Shown here: piece after piece, positions 38,530 through 47,490 of the stretch
Layout of the letters: every line of letters starts with the position of its first letter
How positions within the stretch are numbered: the first letter of the stretch is position 1
Assembly (NCBI RefSeq): GCF_039535475.1
Contig: NZ_BAAAXG010000003.1
Coordinates: forward strand, 1-61,858
DNA length: 61,858 bases
Reading direction: 5' to 3'
Origin: Streptomyces showdoensis
GTDB lineage: Bacteria; Actinomycetota; Actinomycetes; Streptomycetales; Streptomycetaceae
The notes under the pieces: generated by a model
What the model was told of the DNA's origin: nothing
What the model saw: the letters and a program-made list of their open reading frames with translations, nothing else
Databases searched by the model: none
Program-made: the position numbers and the translations under genes

Positions 38530-39333
38530 TCAGGGACCGGTGGCCGTCCCGTTCTCGTCGAGGGTGAACAGGCCGCCCTGAGGGTCCCGTACGGTGGTCC
38601 GCCGGCCGGTCGGGGCGCGCCAGCCGGCGTCGGCCTCGGGGACGAGGGCGCCGCCGTGGTCGAGGACCGCGGCGGTCGCCCGGTCCAGGTCCGGGACCCG
38701 GAAGTGGACCAGCCAGCGCGGGCGCCGCTGCGGCTGGTCGGACGCCGCCTCGGCCGGGCCGCTGTTCAGCCGGGCGACGGCGTCGCCCTTGCGGCGCAGG
38801 ACCACCTGGTCGTCCTCGTAGGACAGCTCGAAGCGGTCCGGGCCGCCGTCGGCCCAGTCCAGCACCCCGCCGTAGAAGACGGCGGCGTCGAACGCGTTGC
38901 GGGTGTGCAGCTCCAGCCAGGCCGGGGCGTGCTGCTCGCCGACCCGCCAGCGGGAGGAGACCCGCCCCTCCCAGACGCCGAACGCCGCGCCCTCCAGGTC
39001 GGTGGCGAGGGCCGCCCGGCCGCGCGGCGGGAAGGCCACCGGCCCGACGCCGACGGTGCCGCCGCGCTCGCGGATGCGCGCCACCGCGGTGTCGGCGTCG
39101 GCGACCGCGAAGTACGCCGTCCAGGCCACCGGCACCGCCATCCGGTCGACCACCTCGCCGATCCCGGCGACCGGCGTGCCGTCCCGCTCGCCGACCGAGA
39201 AGCCCTGGCCGAGCGGGCCGTGCCGGAAGGTCCAGCCGAGGACCGCCCCGTAGAACCGCTCGGCGGCTTCGAGGTCGCGTGCCGCCAGGCTCAGCCAGCA
39301 CGGCGCTCCCGGCTCGTCCGCGGTCAGCGGCAC
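38530..39333 (-). CDS. Two-domain VOC-family protein
   Basis: The protein has 267 residues. Two glyoxalase-fold halves are seen. The first (about 8-120) is CWLSLAARDLEAAERFYGAVLGW; the second (about 135-262) is PAWLELHTRNAFDAAVFYGGVLDW, ending FTLDENG. The pattern matches the CFP30B-like double-VOC proteins of actinobacteria, which have no settled function. GTG at 39333 is preferred because GAGGTGA stands 5 nt upstream; a longer N-terminus is possible. It is convergent with helR. The usual His/Glu metal ligands are only partly present, so it may bind rather than transform a ligand. Confidence 0.85.
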   Translation of the reverse strand: MPLTADEPGAPCWLSLAARDLEAAERFYGAVLGWTFRHGPLGQGFSVGERDGTPVAGIGEVVDRMAVPVAWTAYFAVADADTAVARIRERGGTVGVGPVAFPPRGRAALATDLEGAAFGVWEGRVSSRWRVGEQHAPAWLELHTRNAFDAAVFYGGVLDWADGGPDRFELSYEDDQVVLRRKGDAVARLNSGPAEAASDQPQRRPRWLVHFRVPDLDRATAAVLDHGGALVPEADAGWRAPTGRRTTVRDPQGGLFTLDENGTATGP

Positions 39334-39454
39334 CCGGCTCACCTCACTCTCGGTCCGTCCCCCCAAGCCACCCTGGCCCGGACCTCCCGGCTTCGCCACT
39401 CGGTCCGGCGGATGCCCGGGGACGGGGCCGCCGGACCGCTGATGGTTGACGCTT

Positions 39455-40399
39455 CTACTTGACGGTCACCGTACCGACGAGTATCCGGTGGTCGGAGCAG
39501 GCCGCGCCGCCCGTGCAGCTCGTCGAGATCGCGAGCGAGTCCGCGCTGTACGGCCCGGCCAGCGCGCTCTCCCGCACGAAGATGTGGTCGATCTTCGCGT
39601 ACCCCCCGCAGGGCGGCGTCGTGCCCGGCGTGCCCTCGGCCGTCCACTCGCCGTAGCCCGGGCAGTTCCCGGCGTCGTCGTCGTCGAGCTCCCGGTACTG
39701 GCCCGTGTTGTTCCGGTTGTTCGGGGTGTCCAGGCTCGCCGCGTAGTACGAGTTCAGCCGGCCGTAGTTCGGCTGCGCGTTGAAGTCACCCGCGATCAGC
39801 GCCGTCTCCCCGGCCGCGTGGTAGTCCTCCAGCTTCTGGCGCACGAACTCCAGCTGGGCCACGTTGAACGACTGGCTGGTCGTGATGTGCGTCGTGCAGA
39901 ACCGGGTCGCCGTCCCGTCGGTCAGCGGCGCGCACAGCAGGTTGCGCTTCTCCGCCGAGCCGTCGTCCGGCAGCGCGAAGCGGGCCGCGCCGCCCAGCGG
40001 ACGCTTGCTGAACAGGGCGTTCCCGAACGCCTCGCCCTTGCACACCGCCGGGTCGCCCGCCTGCCGGCTCGGCTCGAAACGGGCGAAGTTCTGCGCGTCC
40101 TGCGGCCAGCCCTTCGCCCGCAGCTCGTCCACCAGGGCGCTGTACTGCCCCTGGCACAGCTCGTTGAACGCCGCGAAATCGGCCGAGCGGCTCACGACCG
40201 ACGCGGCCGCCTGGGTGACCATCCCGTCGGTCGTGGAGCCGTCGTGGATCGTGTTCCCCGCCACGTTCCACTGCCAGACCGTGTACGAGCGGGGGGCGGG
40301 TGTCTCCGCCTGGGCCGCCGTCGCGGGCAGCAGCACGGCGGCCAGCGCCCCCGCCAGGGCCGGCCGAAGGCCTCGTCGTCTAACGACGGAACTACGCAT
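39455..40399 (-). CDS. Secreted endonuclease/exonuclease/phosphatase-family protein
   Basis: The protein has 314 residues with a signal peptide (basic start, AGALAAVLLPATAAQA). The EEP fold is marked by VWQWNVAGN (metal-binding Asn), AAFNELCQGQYSALV (metal-binding Glu), LIAGDFNAQPN (catalytic Asp/Asn), YAKIDHIFV and CSDHRILVG (catalytic Asp-His). Four to six cysteines suggest disulphides, which fits an extracellular enzyme. Family members cut DNA, sphingomyelin or phosphoinositides; the substrate here is unknown, but with the endonuclease I gene at 16 kb this window encodes two exported phosphodiesterase-type enzymes. ATG at 40399 follows GGGAGGGGGAG. Confidence 0.9.
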   Translation of the reverse strand: MRSSVVRRRGLRPALAGALAAVLLPATAAQAETPAPRSYTVWQWNVAGNTIHDGSTTDGMVTQAAASVVSRSADFAAFNELCQGQYSALVDELRAKGWPQDAQNFARFEPSRQAGDPAVCKGEAFGNALFSKRPLGGAARFALPDDGSAEKRNLLCAPLTDGTATRFCTTHITTSQSFNVAQLEFVRQKLEDYHAAGETALIAGDFNAQPNYGRLNSYYAASLDTPNNRNNTGQYRELDDDDAGNCPGYGEWTAEGTPGTTPPCGGYAKIDHIFVRESALAGPYSADSLAISTSCTGGAACSDHRILVGTVTVK

Positions 40400-40523
40400 G
40401 GTGGAACTCCCCCTCCCGTCACCGGCCGCGGAGGCGGCCGGGCGCCGCGACCGAGCGGCATCGGAACGATCATAGGGAGGGGCACCGACAGCGCCCGGCG
40501 ACCGCCCGGCGCATCATGTGATC
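40400..40523. other. Divergent spacer, EEP nuclease to glutaminase
   Basis: This 124-bp region contains the promoters for both genes. No SD stands before the glutaminase start, so that mRNA may be leaderless or weakly translated. No dyad is seen. Confidence 0.4.
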
Positions 40524-41441
40524 ATGCTGTTGACGTTCGCCCCCGTCCTGGACCGCATCGCCGAGGAGATCGCCGGCCTCGCCGAGCGCGGCCGGCCCGC
40601 CGACTACATCCCCGCGCTGGCCTCCGCCGACCCGAACCGCTTCGGCATGGCCGTGGCCGAACTCGACGGCACCGTGTACGGGGTGGGGGAGTGGCAGCAG
40701 CCCTTCTCCACCCAGTCCGTCACCAAGGTCTTCACCCTCGCCCTCGCGCTGGCCCGCAAGGGCGACCCGCTCTGGGACCACGTCGGCCGCGAGCCCTCCG
40801 GCAACCCGTTCAACTCGCTCGTGCAGCTGGAGTACGAGAACGGCATCCCCCGCAACCCCTTCATCAACGCCGGCGCCCTCGTCGTGACCGACCAGCTCCA
40901 CCGGATGACCGGCGACGCCTCCGGCGTCCTGCTCGACTTCCTGCGCGCCGAGAGCGGCAACGCCGACCTCGACTTCGACCGGGACGTCGCCGCCTCCGAG
41001 ACCGCGCACGGCGACCGCAACGCCGCCCTCGCCCACTTCATGGCGAGCTACGACAACATCGCCAACCCGGTGCCGACCCTGCTGCGCGAGTACTTCCGCC
41101 AGTGCTCGGTCGAGGCCTCCTGCGGCGACCTCGCCCTCGCCACCGGCTTCCTCGCCCGCCACGGCATCCGCGCCGACGGCTCCCGGCTGCTCACCCGCAG
41201 CCAGGCCAAGCAGGTCAACGCCGTCATGCTCACCTGCGGGACCTACGACGCCGCCGGCGACTTCGCGTACCGGGTCGGACTGCCCGGCAAGAGCGGGGTC
41301 GGCGGCGCGATCATCGCCGTCGTCCCGGGCCGCTGCACGCTGTGCGTGTGGAGCCCCGGACTGGACGAGCGCGGCAACTCCGTCGCCGGAGTCGCCGCGC
41401 TCGACCGCTTCACCACGATCACCGGCCTGTCCGTGTTCTGA
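40524..41441 (+). CDS. glsA: Glutaminase
   Basis: Glutaminase hydrolyses L-glutamine to glutamate and ammonium. The protein has 305 residues, normal for the serine-dependent beta-lactamase-fold glutaminases. The active-site SxxK is FSTQSVTKVF (Ser65-Lys68). RNPFINAGALVVTDQL and SYDNIANPVPTLLREYFRQCSVE are conserved family segments, and GLPGKSGVGGAI is the C-terminal strand motif. ATG at 40524 is used; a GTG two codons earlier is possible, and neither has a clear SD. It is cytoplasmic. It is convergent with the maltokinase-cap-like gene, 24 bp apart. Confidence 0.93.
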   Translation: MLLTFAPVLDRIAEEIAGLAERGRPADYIPALASADPNRFGMAVAELDGTVYGVGEWQQPFSTQSVTKVFTLALALARKGDPLWDHVGREPSGNPFNSLVQLEYENGIPRNPFINAGALVVTDQLHRMTGDASGVLLDFLRAESGNADLDFDRDVAASETAHGDRNAALAHFMASYDNIANPVPTLLREYFRQCSVEASCGDLALATGFLARHGIRADGSRLLTRSQAKQVNAVMLTCGTYDAAGDFAYRVGLPGKSGVGGAIIAVVPGRCTLCVWSPGLDERGNSVAGVAALDRFTTITGLSVF

Positions 41442-41465
41442 CCCGGGCCGGTCCGAGGTCCCGGC

Positions 41466-42110
41466 TCAGGCCGCGTCGAGCACCAGCACGTACGCGCCGC
41501 GCCGCTCCTCGCCGTCCGGGAGACGCCAGCCCGCGGTCACCTCGCCCCGCGCCCCGGCGGCCTTCGGGTCGAGGAACCGGACGAACCGCAGGACCGGCGC
41601 GCCCGTGCCGAGCCGTACGTCGGTCCCGTCCGCCCCCTCCTCCACGACCGGCGCCACGCCGGGGTCCCAGGAGCCCGACCCGTCGAAGGAGGCGACGACG
41701 GTCGGGTCAGGGGTGTCGGACAGGCTCTGCGCCTGCGGGACCGCCCGGCCCTCCAGCAGGGCCGTCAACTCGCCCAGCAGCGCCGGGTCGTGGGCCCCGT
41801 CGTACACCCACCGGGTGCCCAGCACGCCGTGCTCGGACGTGCCGATCAGCGCGTCCTCCGCACCCGCCAGCGGCGCCCCCCGATAGGTCAGCGGCACCAG
41901 GTAGGAGCGGATCTCCTCGCCGGACGCGTCGGTGACCACCATGAAGTCGATGCCCACCTCGCCCTCCGGGTCGTCGAGCCGGAATCCGCCCGCCCGCTCC
42001 AGGACGGGCACGACGCCCTCGCCGCCCCGGTACCAGGGCCGGGTCGGCAGCCAGGGCGTCAGGAGCTCCAGCTTGTTCGGCTGCATCGTGGTCTTGTGAA
42101 TCACGGCCAT
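41466..42110 (-). CDS. Maltokinase N-terminal cap-like domain protein
   Basis: The protein has 214 residues. The start MAVIHKTTMQPNKLELLTPWLPTRPWY followed by FRLDDPEGEVGIDFMVV resembles the N-terminal cap of trehalose-linked maltokinases (Pfam Mak_N_cap), which here stands alone without the kinase domain. Such stand-alone proteins are common in Streptomyces and are of unknown function; they may bind an oligosaccharide or partner. ATG at 42110 lies behind GGAGGAAG. It reads leftward from just beyond the terminator of the cellobiose operon, so it is a separate transcription unit, although nearby sugar genes suggest a carbohydrate link. Confidence 0.8.
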   Translation of the reverse strand: MAVIHKTTMQPNKLELLTPWLPTRPWYRGGEGVVPVLERAGGFRLDDPEGEVGIDFMVVTDASGEEIRSYLVPLTYRGAPLAGAEDALIGTSEHGVLGTRWVYDGAHDPALLGELTALLEGRAVPQAQSLSDTPDPTVVASFDGSGSWDPGVAPVVEEGADGTDVRLGTGAPVLRFVRFLDPKAAGARGEVTAGWRLPDGEERRGAYVLVLDAA

Positions 42111-42133
42111 CGCTTGTGCACTTCCTCCGAGAC

Positions 42134-42177
42134 GGTACGGTTCCGGGCGGGCGTGCGCCCCCGCCCGGAACCGTACC
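42134..42177. terminator. Very strong terminator after bglC
   Basis: An 18-bp perfect stem (GGTACGGTTCCGGGCGGG with its complement) around an 8-nt loop lies 13 bp past the bglC stop. It closes the cebEFG-bglC transcript and is the longest perfect hairpin in the window. Confidence 0.85.
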
Positions 42178-42190
42178 CCCCGCGCGGGGC

Positions 42191-43636
42191 TCAGCCCTCG
42201 GCACCCGGCGCGCACAGCTCCCCGGAGCGGGCCACCCGCGCGTACCAGCGGGCGCTCGACTTCGGCGTCCGGGCCAGCGTCCCGTAGTCGACGTGCACCG
42301 CGCCGAAGCGCTTCGCATAGCCGTACGCCCACTCGAAGTTGTCGAGCAGCGACCACAGGAAGTACCCGGTCACCGCGGCGCCGTCCGCCACCGCCCGGTG
42401 CACCGCCTCCAGATGCGCGTGGACGTAGGCCGCACGCTCCGGGTCGTGCACCGAGCCGTCCGGGCCGACCACGTCCTCGTACGCGGCGCCGTTCTCGCTG
42501 ACGACCAGCGGCAGGCCCGGGTAGCGCGCCGACAGCCGGGTGAGCAGGTCGTGGAGACCCGCCGGGTCGACCGGCCAGCCCATCGCCGTCCGCGCGCCGT
42601 CCGCCTGGTGGAACGCGACGTCGTCGGCGCCCGGCCACGGGGAGTGCGCACTGTTGCCGTGCCCGTCGTCCTGCGGCTTCTCCTCGCCCTCGGCGACCCG
42701 CGAGACCACCGTCGGCGTGTAGTAGTTGACGCCCAGCCAGTCCAGCGGCTGCCCGGCCGTCTCCGTGTCCCCGTCCCGTACGAACGCCCAGTCGGTCAGG
42801 TGGGCCGTGTCCGCGAACAGCTCCTCGGGATAGCCGCCCTCCAGCATCGGGCCCAGCCACACCCCGTTGCCGACGGTGTCGATCCGGCGGGCCGCCTCCC
42901 GGTCCGCGGCCGACGCCGTCAGCGGGCGCACCTCGTGCAGGTTCAGCGAGACCGCGAGCTTCGCCCCGGCCGGCAGCGCCGCCCGCAGCGCCCGCACCGC
43001 GAGGCCGTGCCCCAGGTTGAGGTGGTGGGCGGCCCGCAGCGCGGCCACCGGATCGGTGCGGCCCGGGGCGTGCACCCCGGAGCCGTAGCCCAGGAACGCC
43101 GAGCACCAGGGCTCGTTGAGCGTCGTCCAGCGGGTGACCCGGTCGCCCAGCGCGTCGGCCACCAGACCCGCGTACGCGGCGAACCGCTCCGCCGTCGCCC
43201 GCTCCGGCCAGCCCCCCGCGTCCTCCAGCTCCTGCGGCAGGTCCCAGTGGTAGAGCGTGAGCGCCGGCTCGATCCCGGCCGCGAGCAGCTCGTCCACGAG
43301 CCGCCGGTAGAAGTCGAGGCCCTTCTGGACGGCCGGGCCCCGCCCGGTCGGCTGGACCCGCGACCAGGAGACCGAGAACCGGTAGGCGTTCAGTCCGAGT
43401 TCGCCCATCAGCCGGACGTCCTCGCGGAAGCGGTGGTAGTGGTCGACGGCCACGTCACCGTTGTGGCCCTGGAAGACCTTCCCCGGGGTGTGCGAGAAGG
43501 TGTCCCAGATGGACGGCGTGCGCCCGTCCTCCGCCGCCGCGCCCTCGATCTGGTACGCGGCGGTGGCCGCGCCCCACAGGAAGTCGGGCGGGAATCGGCG
43601 GACGGCGGTGAGCGGCCGGGTTTCGGACGCGGTCAT
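42191..43636 (-). CDS. bglC: GH1 beta-glucosidase of the cellobiose operon
   Basis: The protein has 481 residues and cleaves cellobiose, and probably other cello-oligosaccharides, to glucose inside the cell; there is no signal peptide. [20 protein letters not shown] is the GH1 N-terminal signature. TTLNEPWCS carries the acid/base glutamate and [12 protein letters not shown] the nucleophile. ATG at 43636 follows a GGGAG-type SD that is itself part of a degenerate CebR box (43638-43651, 12 of 14). It is downstream of cebG on the same strand and ends at a strong terminator. The placement beside cebEFG supports the symbol used in other Streptomyces. Confidence 0.92.
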   Translation of the reverse strand: MTASETRPLTAVRRFPPDFLWGAATAAYQIEGAAAEDGRTPSIWDTFSHTPGKVFQGHNGDVAVDHYHRFREDVRLMGELGLNAYRFSVSWSRVQPTGRGPAVQKGLDFYRRLVDELLAAGIEPALTLYHWDLPQELEDAGGWPERATAERFAAYAGLVADALGDRVTRWTTLNEPWCSAFLGYGSGVHAPGRTDPVAALRAAHHLNLGHGLAVRALRAALPAGAKLAVSLNLHEVRPLTASAADREAARRIDTVGNGVWLGPMLEGGYPEELFADTAHLTDWAFVRDGDTETAGQPLDWLGVNYYTPTVVSRVAEGEEKPQDDGHGNSAHSPWPGADDVAFHQADGARTAMGWPVDPAGLHDLLTRLSARYPGLPLVVSENGAAYEDVVGPDGSVHDPERAAYVHAHLEAVHRAVADGAAVTGYFLWSLLDNFEWAYGYAKRFGAVHVDYGTLARTPKSSARWYARVARSGELCAPGAEG

Positions 43637-43637
43637 A

Positions 43638-43651
43638 GGAGAGCGCTCCCA
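43638..43651. promoter_or_regulatory. Degenerate CebR box at the bglC start
   Basis: GGAGAGCGCTCCCA matches 12 of 14 positions of TGGGAGCGCTCCCA. It lies 1 bp from the bglC start codon and overlaps its SD, so CebR bound here would block local transcription or act as a roadblock to transcripts from cebE. Confidence 0.75.
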
Positions 43652-43727
43652 ACGCAGAGAGAGGGGGAAGGGCGAAAGGTGGGCGGACAGAAGGGGCCGG
43701 ACGACGGCGGCCGGAGCGGGGTGGCGG

Positions 43728-44609
43728 TCAGCTCTTGACCGCGCCCGCGGTGATCCCGCCGACGATGTGCCGGCCGAGCACGGCGAACACCAGCAGCAGC
43801 GGCACCGTCGAGATCAGCGCGCCGGTCAGGACCACGGCCTGGTCGACCGTGTGGTTGCCCGCGCCGAGTCCGGCGAGTGCCACCTGGAGAGTGGGGCTGC
43901 CGTCCGGGGTGAGCGCGATGAACGGCCAGAAGAAGTCGTTCCAGGCCTGCACGAACACCAGCATGCCGAGGACCGCCATCGCCGGCCGGGCCACCGGGAA
44001 GACCACGTGCCAGACGATCCGCAGCGAGTGCGCCCCGTCCATCCGGGCCGCCTCCACCAGCTCCACGGGCAGCGCCTCGACGAGGTACTGGCGCATGAAG
44101 AACACGCCGAACGCGGCGACCAGCGACGGCAGGACCACCGACTGGAGCTGGTCGACCCAGCCCAGGTCGGTGATGATCCGGTACAGCGGGATCACACTGA
44201 GCTGCGGCGGGATCGTCATCGTCGCCACCACCAGGGTCAGCAGCGCGCCGCGCCCCCTGAACGGGAGCTTGGCGAAGGCGAAGCCGGCGAGCGTGGCGAA
44301 CAGCACCGTCGACACGGCCACCAGCGAGGCGACCACCGTCGTGTTGACCAGGGCCTCGCCCATGTCCACCTGGTTCCAGGCGAAGGACAGGTTGTCGAAG
44401 AGCCGGGGCCCGGGCAGCAGCGGGGCCGGCGCCTCCACGACGCGCTCACCGGTGTGCGAGGCGGCGACGAGGTTCCAGTAGAGGGGGAAGAGCGAGAAGA
44501 GGGCGGCGGTGCCGAGCAGGACGTAGGTCAGCGGACCCGCGTGGTGCTGCCGGCCGGCCGACTGCCGCAGAGGAATCCTCCGCAGCGGAAGAAAGGAGGT
44601 ACGGGCCAT
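43728..44609 (-). CDS. cebG: Cellobiose ABC transporter permease CebG
   Basis: The protein has 293 residues and is an MalG-type permease with six predicted membrane helices, the first at about 26-46. The EAA loop [20 protein letters not shown] (about 190-210) docks the shared ATPase MsiK, which is not encoded here, as expected for Streptomyces. ATG at 44609 is 3 bp after the cebF stop. The gene is the third of cebEFG. It imports cellobiose and cellotriose with CebE and CebF. Confidence 0.93.
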   Translation of the reverse strand: MARTSFLPLRRIPLRQSAGRQHHAGPLTYVLLGTAALFSLFPLYWNLVAASHTGERVVEAPAPLLPGPRLFDNLSFAWNQVDMGEALVNTTVVASLVAVSTVLFATLAGFAFAKLPFRGRGALLTLVVATMTIPPQLSVIPLYRIITDLGWVDQLQSVVLPSLVAAFGVFFMRQYLVEALPVELVEAARMDGAHSLRIVWHVVFPVARPAMAVLGMLVFVQAWNDFFWPFIALTPDGSPTLQVALAGLGAGNHTVDQAVVLTGALISTVPLLLVFAVLGRHIVGGITAGAVKS

Positions 44610-44612
44610 GGG

Positions 44613-45617
44613 TCAGCTCCCCGGCTTGGCACGGTGCGAACGGGCGAGGAGCGACTGGACGCCGCCGATGAGCAGGAGGAGCAGCAGCATCACCCAGGCG
44701 ATCGCGGAGGCCTGCCCCAGCGCCCCGGTGACCCAGCCCTTCTCGTACATCAGCAGGCTGAGGGTCTGGAACTGGTTGCCGCTGCCGCCCGAGATGCCGA
44801 CGCTGCCGCCGTAGAGCATCGGCTCCCCGAACAGCTGGGTGGCGCCGATCGTGGAGACGATGACGGTGAAGAGGATGGTGGGGCGGATCGACGGGATCGT
44901 CACGCTCAGGAACTGCCGCCAGCGGGAGGCCCCGTCGAGCGCCGCCGCCTCGTACAGGTCCTGCGGCACGGCCTGCATCGCGGCCAGGTAGATCAGCGCG
45001 TTGTACCCGGTCCAGCGCCAGGTCACGATGGTCGAGATGGCGATCTGGGCGGGCCACTTCGAGGACTCCCAGTCGACCGGGTCGAAACCCGCCCAGCCCA
45101 ACGCCGAGTTGATCAGTCCGTAGTCGGTGTTGAAGAGCTGCGCGAAGACCAGGGTGGCGGCCGCGATCGAGGTCGCGTACGGGGCGAGCACGGCGACCCG
45201 GAAGAAACCGCGGCCCCGCAGTTTGTAGTTGAGCAGGTGCGCGAGTCCCAGCGCCATGAGCAGCTGCGGGACGGTCGAGATCACCCCGATGGTGAAGGTG
45301 TTGGCCAGCGCGTTCCAGAAGAACTCGCTGGTGGCCAGGTCGGTGTAGTTCTCCAGGCCCTTCCAGCGGGGGTCGCCGCCGAGTTCGACCCGGTGGAGCG
45401 AGAGCCAGCCCGTGTAGAGCAGCGGGAAGAGGCCGAAGGCGGCGAAGGTCAGGAAGAAGGGGGCGACGAAGAGGTACGGGGTCGCCTTCAGGTCCCAGCG
45501 GTAGAGCCTGCCGCGGCGGGAGGCGGCCGGTCGGCCGGCGCCCCGCCGCGTGGCGGGGGAGGGCGGTGCGTCGGGCGACGGGGAGCCGCCGTTCCTCGCC
45601 CGTAGGGAGGTGGCCAC
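44613..45617 (-). CDS. cebF: Cellobiose ABC transporter permease CebF
   Basis: The protein has 334 residues and is an MalF-type permease. A basic, proline-rich N-terminal tail (about 1-38) precedes the first helix (YLFVAPFFLTFAAFGLFPLLY). The EAA loop is LYEAAALDGASRWRQFLSVTIP (about 225-246). GTG at 45617 follows GGAAGGA. It is separated from cebE by 140 bp with two hairpins, and from cebG by 3 bp. Confidence 0.93.
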   Translation of the reverse strand: MATSLRARNGGSPSPDAPPSPATRRGAGRPAASRRGRLYRWDLKATPYLFVAPFFLTFAAFGLFPLLYTGWLSLHRVELGGDPRWKGLENYTDLATSEFFWNALANTFTIGVISTVPQLLMALGLAHLLNYKLRGRGFFRVAVLAPYATSIAAATLVFAQLFNTDYGLINSALGWAGFDPVDWESSKWPAQIAISTIVTWRWTGYNALIYLAAMQAVPQDLYEAAALDGASRWRQFLSVTIPSIRPTILFTVIVSTIGATQLFGEPMLYGGSVGISGGSGNQFQTLSLLMYEKGWVTGALGQASAIAWVMLLLLLLIGGVQSLLARSHRAKPGS

Positions 45618-45662
45618 GCGGGCGTCCTTCCAGGTCGGAGCATGCGGGTGGGGCGGGCAGGG

Positions 45663-45747
45663 GGGCCCGCGGATCGCGCGGGCCCGTGCGGGCCGGGCGG
45701 ATCACGCGGCCGTGCGGACGGCGACGGCCCGCCGTGGGGGCCGTCGC
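45663..45747. terminator. Two hairpins between cebE and cebF (attenuator or mRNA-stability element)
   Basis: Stem 1 (45663-45685) pairs GGGCCCGCG with CGCGGGCCC, 9 bp. Stem 2 (45721-45747) pairs GCGACGGCCC with GGGCCGTCGC, 10 bp. They stand directly after cebE (stop at 45758) and before cebF. Such spacing is common where a binding protein must be made in excess over its permeases. Confidence 0.65.
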
Positions 45748-45757
45748 ACGCCTTGCG

Positions 45758-47107
45758 CTACTGGTCGATCTTGTCCTCGGCCAGCTTTCTGACGTTCTCC
45801 CAGGCCTTCGCCGGGTCCGTGCCGCGCTGCTCGATGTCGAGGATGCCGTTGTCGGTGAGGAAGGTCTTCATCTGCCCGTCCCAGCGGCTGATCGGGGCCG
45901 GGCGGATGTTCGCCGCGGCGGCGGCGAAGATCTCACCGACGGGGGTGTCGCCGAAGTACGGCAGCTTGGCGCCCACGACGGCCGCCGAGGACAGCGTGTC
46001 CTTGGTGGACGGGATGTTGCCGTTCACCGCGAACACCTTGGCGTGCTGGGCCGGGGCGGTCAGCCAGGCGGCCAGCTCCGCGGCCTCCTTGGTGTGCTTG
46101 CCGGACTTGGGGACCGCGAGGAAGGAACCGCCCCAGTTGCCCGCCACCGGCGGTGCCGCGATGTCCCACTTCCCCTGGTTGCCCGCGCCGGCCTGGTCCT
46201 TGATGATGCCGGTCATCCAGCTCGGGCAGGCGACCGTGGCGAACTTCGAGTTCTTGAAGGCGGCGTTCCAGCTGCCCTTCTCGTCGAACTGGCGCAGCTT
46301 GGCGGTGAGCCCGCCGCGCGCCGCCGCGACGGCGGTGTCCCAGGCCTTCTTCACCCCGGGGCTGTCCTCCCAGGCCAGCTGCCCGCTCGCGTTCGCGTAT
46401 TGCTCCGGCTCGCTGGAGATGACGGCGTTGAACAGACCGCTCGCGGAGTCGTGGAACGAGGTCCCGGCGGGCGCGTTCTTCTGGTAGGTCCGGCCCGTCT
46501 CCAGGAACTTCGACCAGTCGCCGGCCCAGAGCCTGCCGACCTCGGTGCGTTCGGTGGGCAGCTTGGCCTTGGCGAAGAGCTCCTTGTCGTAGCAGATGGC
46601 CATGGGGCCGATGTCGGTGCCGAGGCCGATCACCTTGCCGTCGGCGGTGGTGGCCTGCTTGACCTTCCAGTCGAGGAAGGCGCTCAGGTCGGCGCCGCCG
46701 GTCCGGGAGAGGTCCACCCACTTGTCCGCCATCGAGGAGCCGGTCGCCTCGGCGATGTAGCCGACCTCGACGGCCTGGATGTCGGCGAGTCCGCTGTTGC
46801 GGGAGAGGCGCAGCTTCAGGGTGTCCCAGTACTTCTGGCCGTCGGCGACGTTCGACTCGACGATCTTGATGTTGGGGTGCGCCTTCTCGTACTCGGCGTA
46901 CAGTTTGGCGCCCGTCTTGTCGTCGTAGCCGAACGAACCGAAGGTGCCGATCCGCAGCGTGACGGTCCCGTCGGCGGCCTTGCCGCCACCGTCTCCGCCG
47001 TCGCCGCAGCCGGTGAGCAGGGCCGTGCCGGCCGTCAGGGCGGTGACGGCCGCGAGCACGGTACGGCGTGCGCGGCCGGGTGCCCGTCTGCTGCTGGAAG
47101 TGCGCAT
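45758..47107 (-). CDS. cebE: Cellobiose-binding lipoprotein CebE
   Basis: The protein has 449 residues. A signal peptide with basic start and lipobox LLTGC (Cys34) anchors it to the membrane outer face. A family-1 solute-binding domain follows (TVTLRIGTFGSFGYDD). CebE binds cellobiose and cellotriose with high affinity and delivers them to CebFG. ATG at 47107 follows GAGGAGAG. A perfect CebR palindrome is 137-150 bp upstream. It is the first gene of the transcript, and a hairpin pair follows. Confidence 0.94.
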   Translation of the reverse strand: MRTSSSRRAPGRARRTVLAAVTALTAGTALLTGCGDGGDGGGKAADGTVTLRIGTFGSFGYDDKTGAKLYAEYEKAHPNIKIVESNVADGQKYWDTLKLRLSRNSGLADIQAVEVGYIAEATGSSMADKWVDLSRTGGADLSAFLDWKVKQATTADGKVIGLGTDIGPMAICYDKELFAKAKLPTERTEVGRLWAGDWSKFLETGRTYQKNAPAGTSFHDSASGLFNAVISSEPEQYANASGQLAWEDSPGVKKAWDTAVAAARGGLTAKLRQFDEKGSWNAAFKNSKFATVACPSWMTGIIKDQAGAGNQGKWDIAAPPVAGNWGGSFLAVPKSGKHTKEAAELAAWLTAPAQHAKVFAVNGNIPSTKDTLSSAAVVGAKLPYFGDTPVGEIFAAAAANIRPAPISRWDGQMKTFLTDNGILDIEQRGTDPAKAWENVRKLAEDKIDQ

Positions 47108-47243
47108 TCCACTCTCCTCGTCCAAGGTGGTGCTCGTTGTGCGCCAAGGGGTCCGGACGGCTCTCGCGGCTCGGCTCGGGCGGTCGGGACCCGGAACACG
47201 ACGGCGGTACGGGCGGGCCGGGGAGGCTGTGCGCAGCCCATGA

Positions 47244-47257
47244 TGGGAGCGCTCCCA
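47244..47257. promoter_or_regulatory. Perfect CebR palindrome upstream of cebE
   Basis: TGGGAGCGCTCCCA, a 14-of-14 match to the known CebR operator, lies 137-150 bp before the cebE start in the cebE-cebR divergent region. CebR would repress the cebEFG-bglC transcript here in the absence of cellobiose. Confidence 0.95.
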
Positions 47258-47366
47258 CGTCGTCGTTGCCGGAAGGTTCCTGCCTGCCGGGTGCCGGTGT
47301 CAAGACATGAACGCGGATTCGGTGCCGGGTGGGGCGCGGTGGGCTCGCGTGGGGAATCCGCTACTG

Positions 47367-47380
47367 TGGGAGCGCTCCCA
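47367..47380. promoter_or_regulatory. Perfect CebR palindrome upstream of cebR
   Basis: A second 14-of-14 palindrome, 111 bp before the cebR start and 110 bp from the cebE-proximal box. It permits autoregulation and could loop with the first. Confidence 0.95.
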
Positions 47381-47490
47381 TGCTTCGGGTGCCGAACGGC
47401 GCCGGACTCTGACGGGAGCGGCGATCGTGGCCTATCTTGACCAGATCGGCGCATGGGGGCCGAGGCCCGCACGAGGGGAGTACGAAGGTC

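Noticed and set aside
38372..38581. Short repeat peptide (YG.GP-like) gene after helR
   Set aside because: Repeat units vary between 13 and 15 bp, so the frame is not kept. No SD, and it overlaps the VOC gene end.
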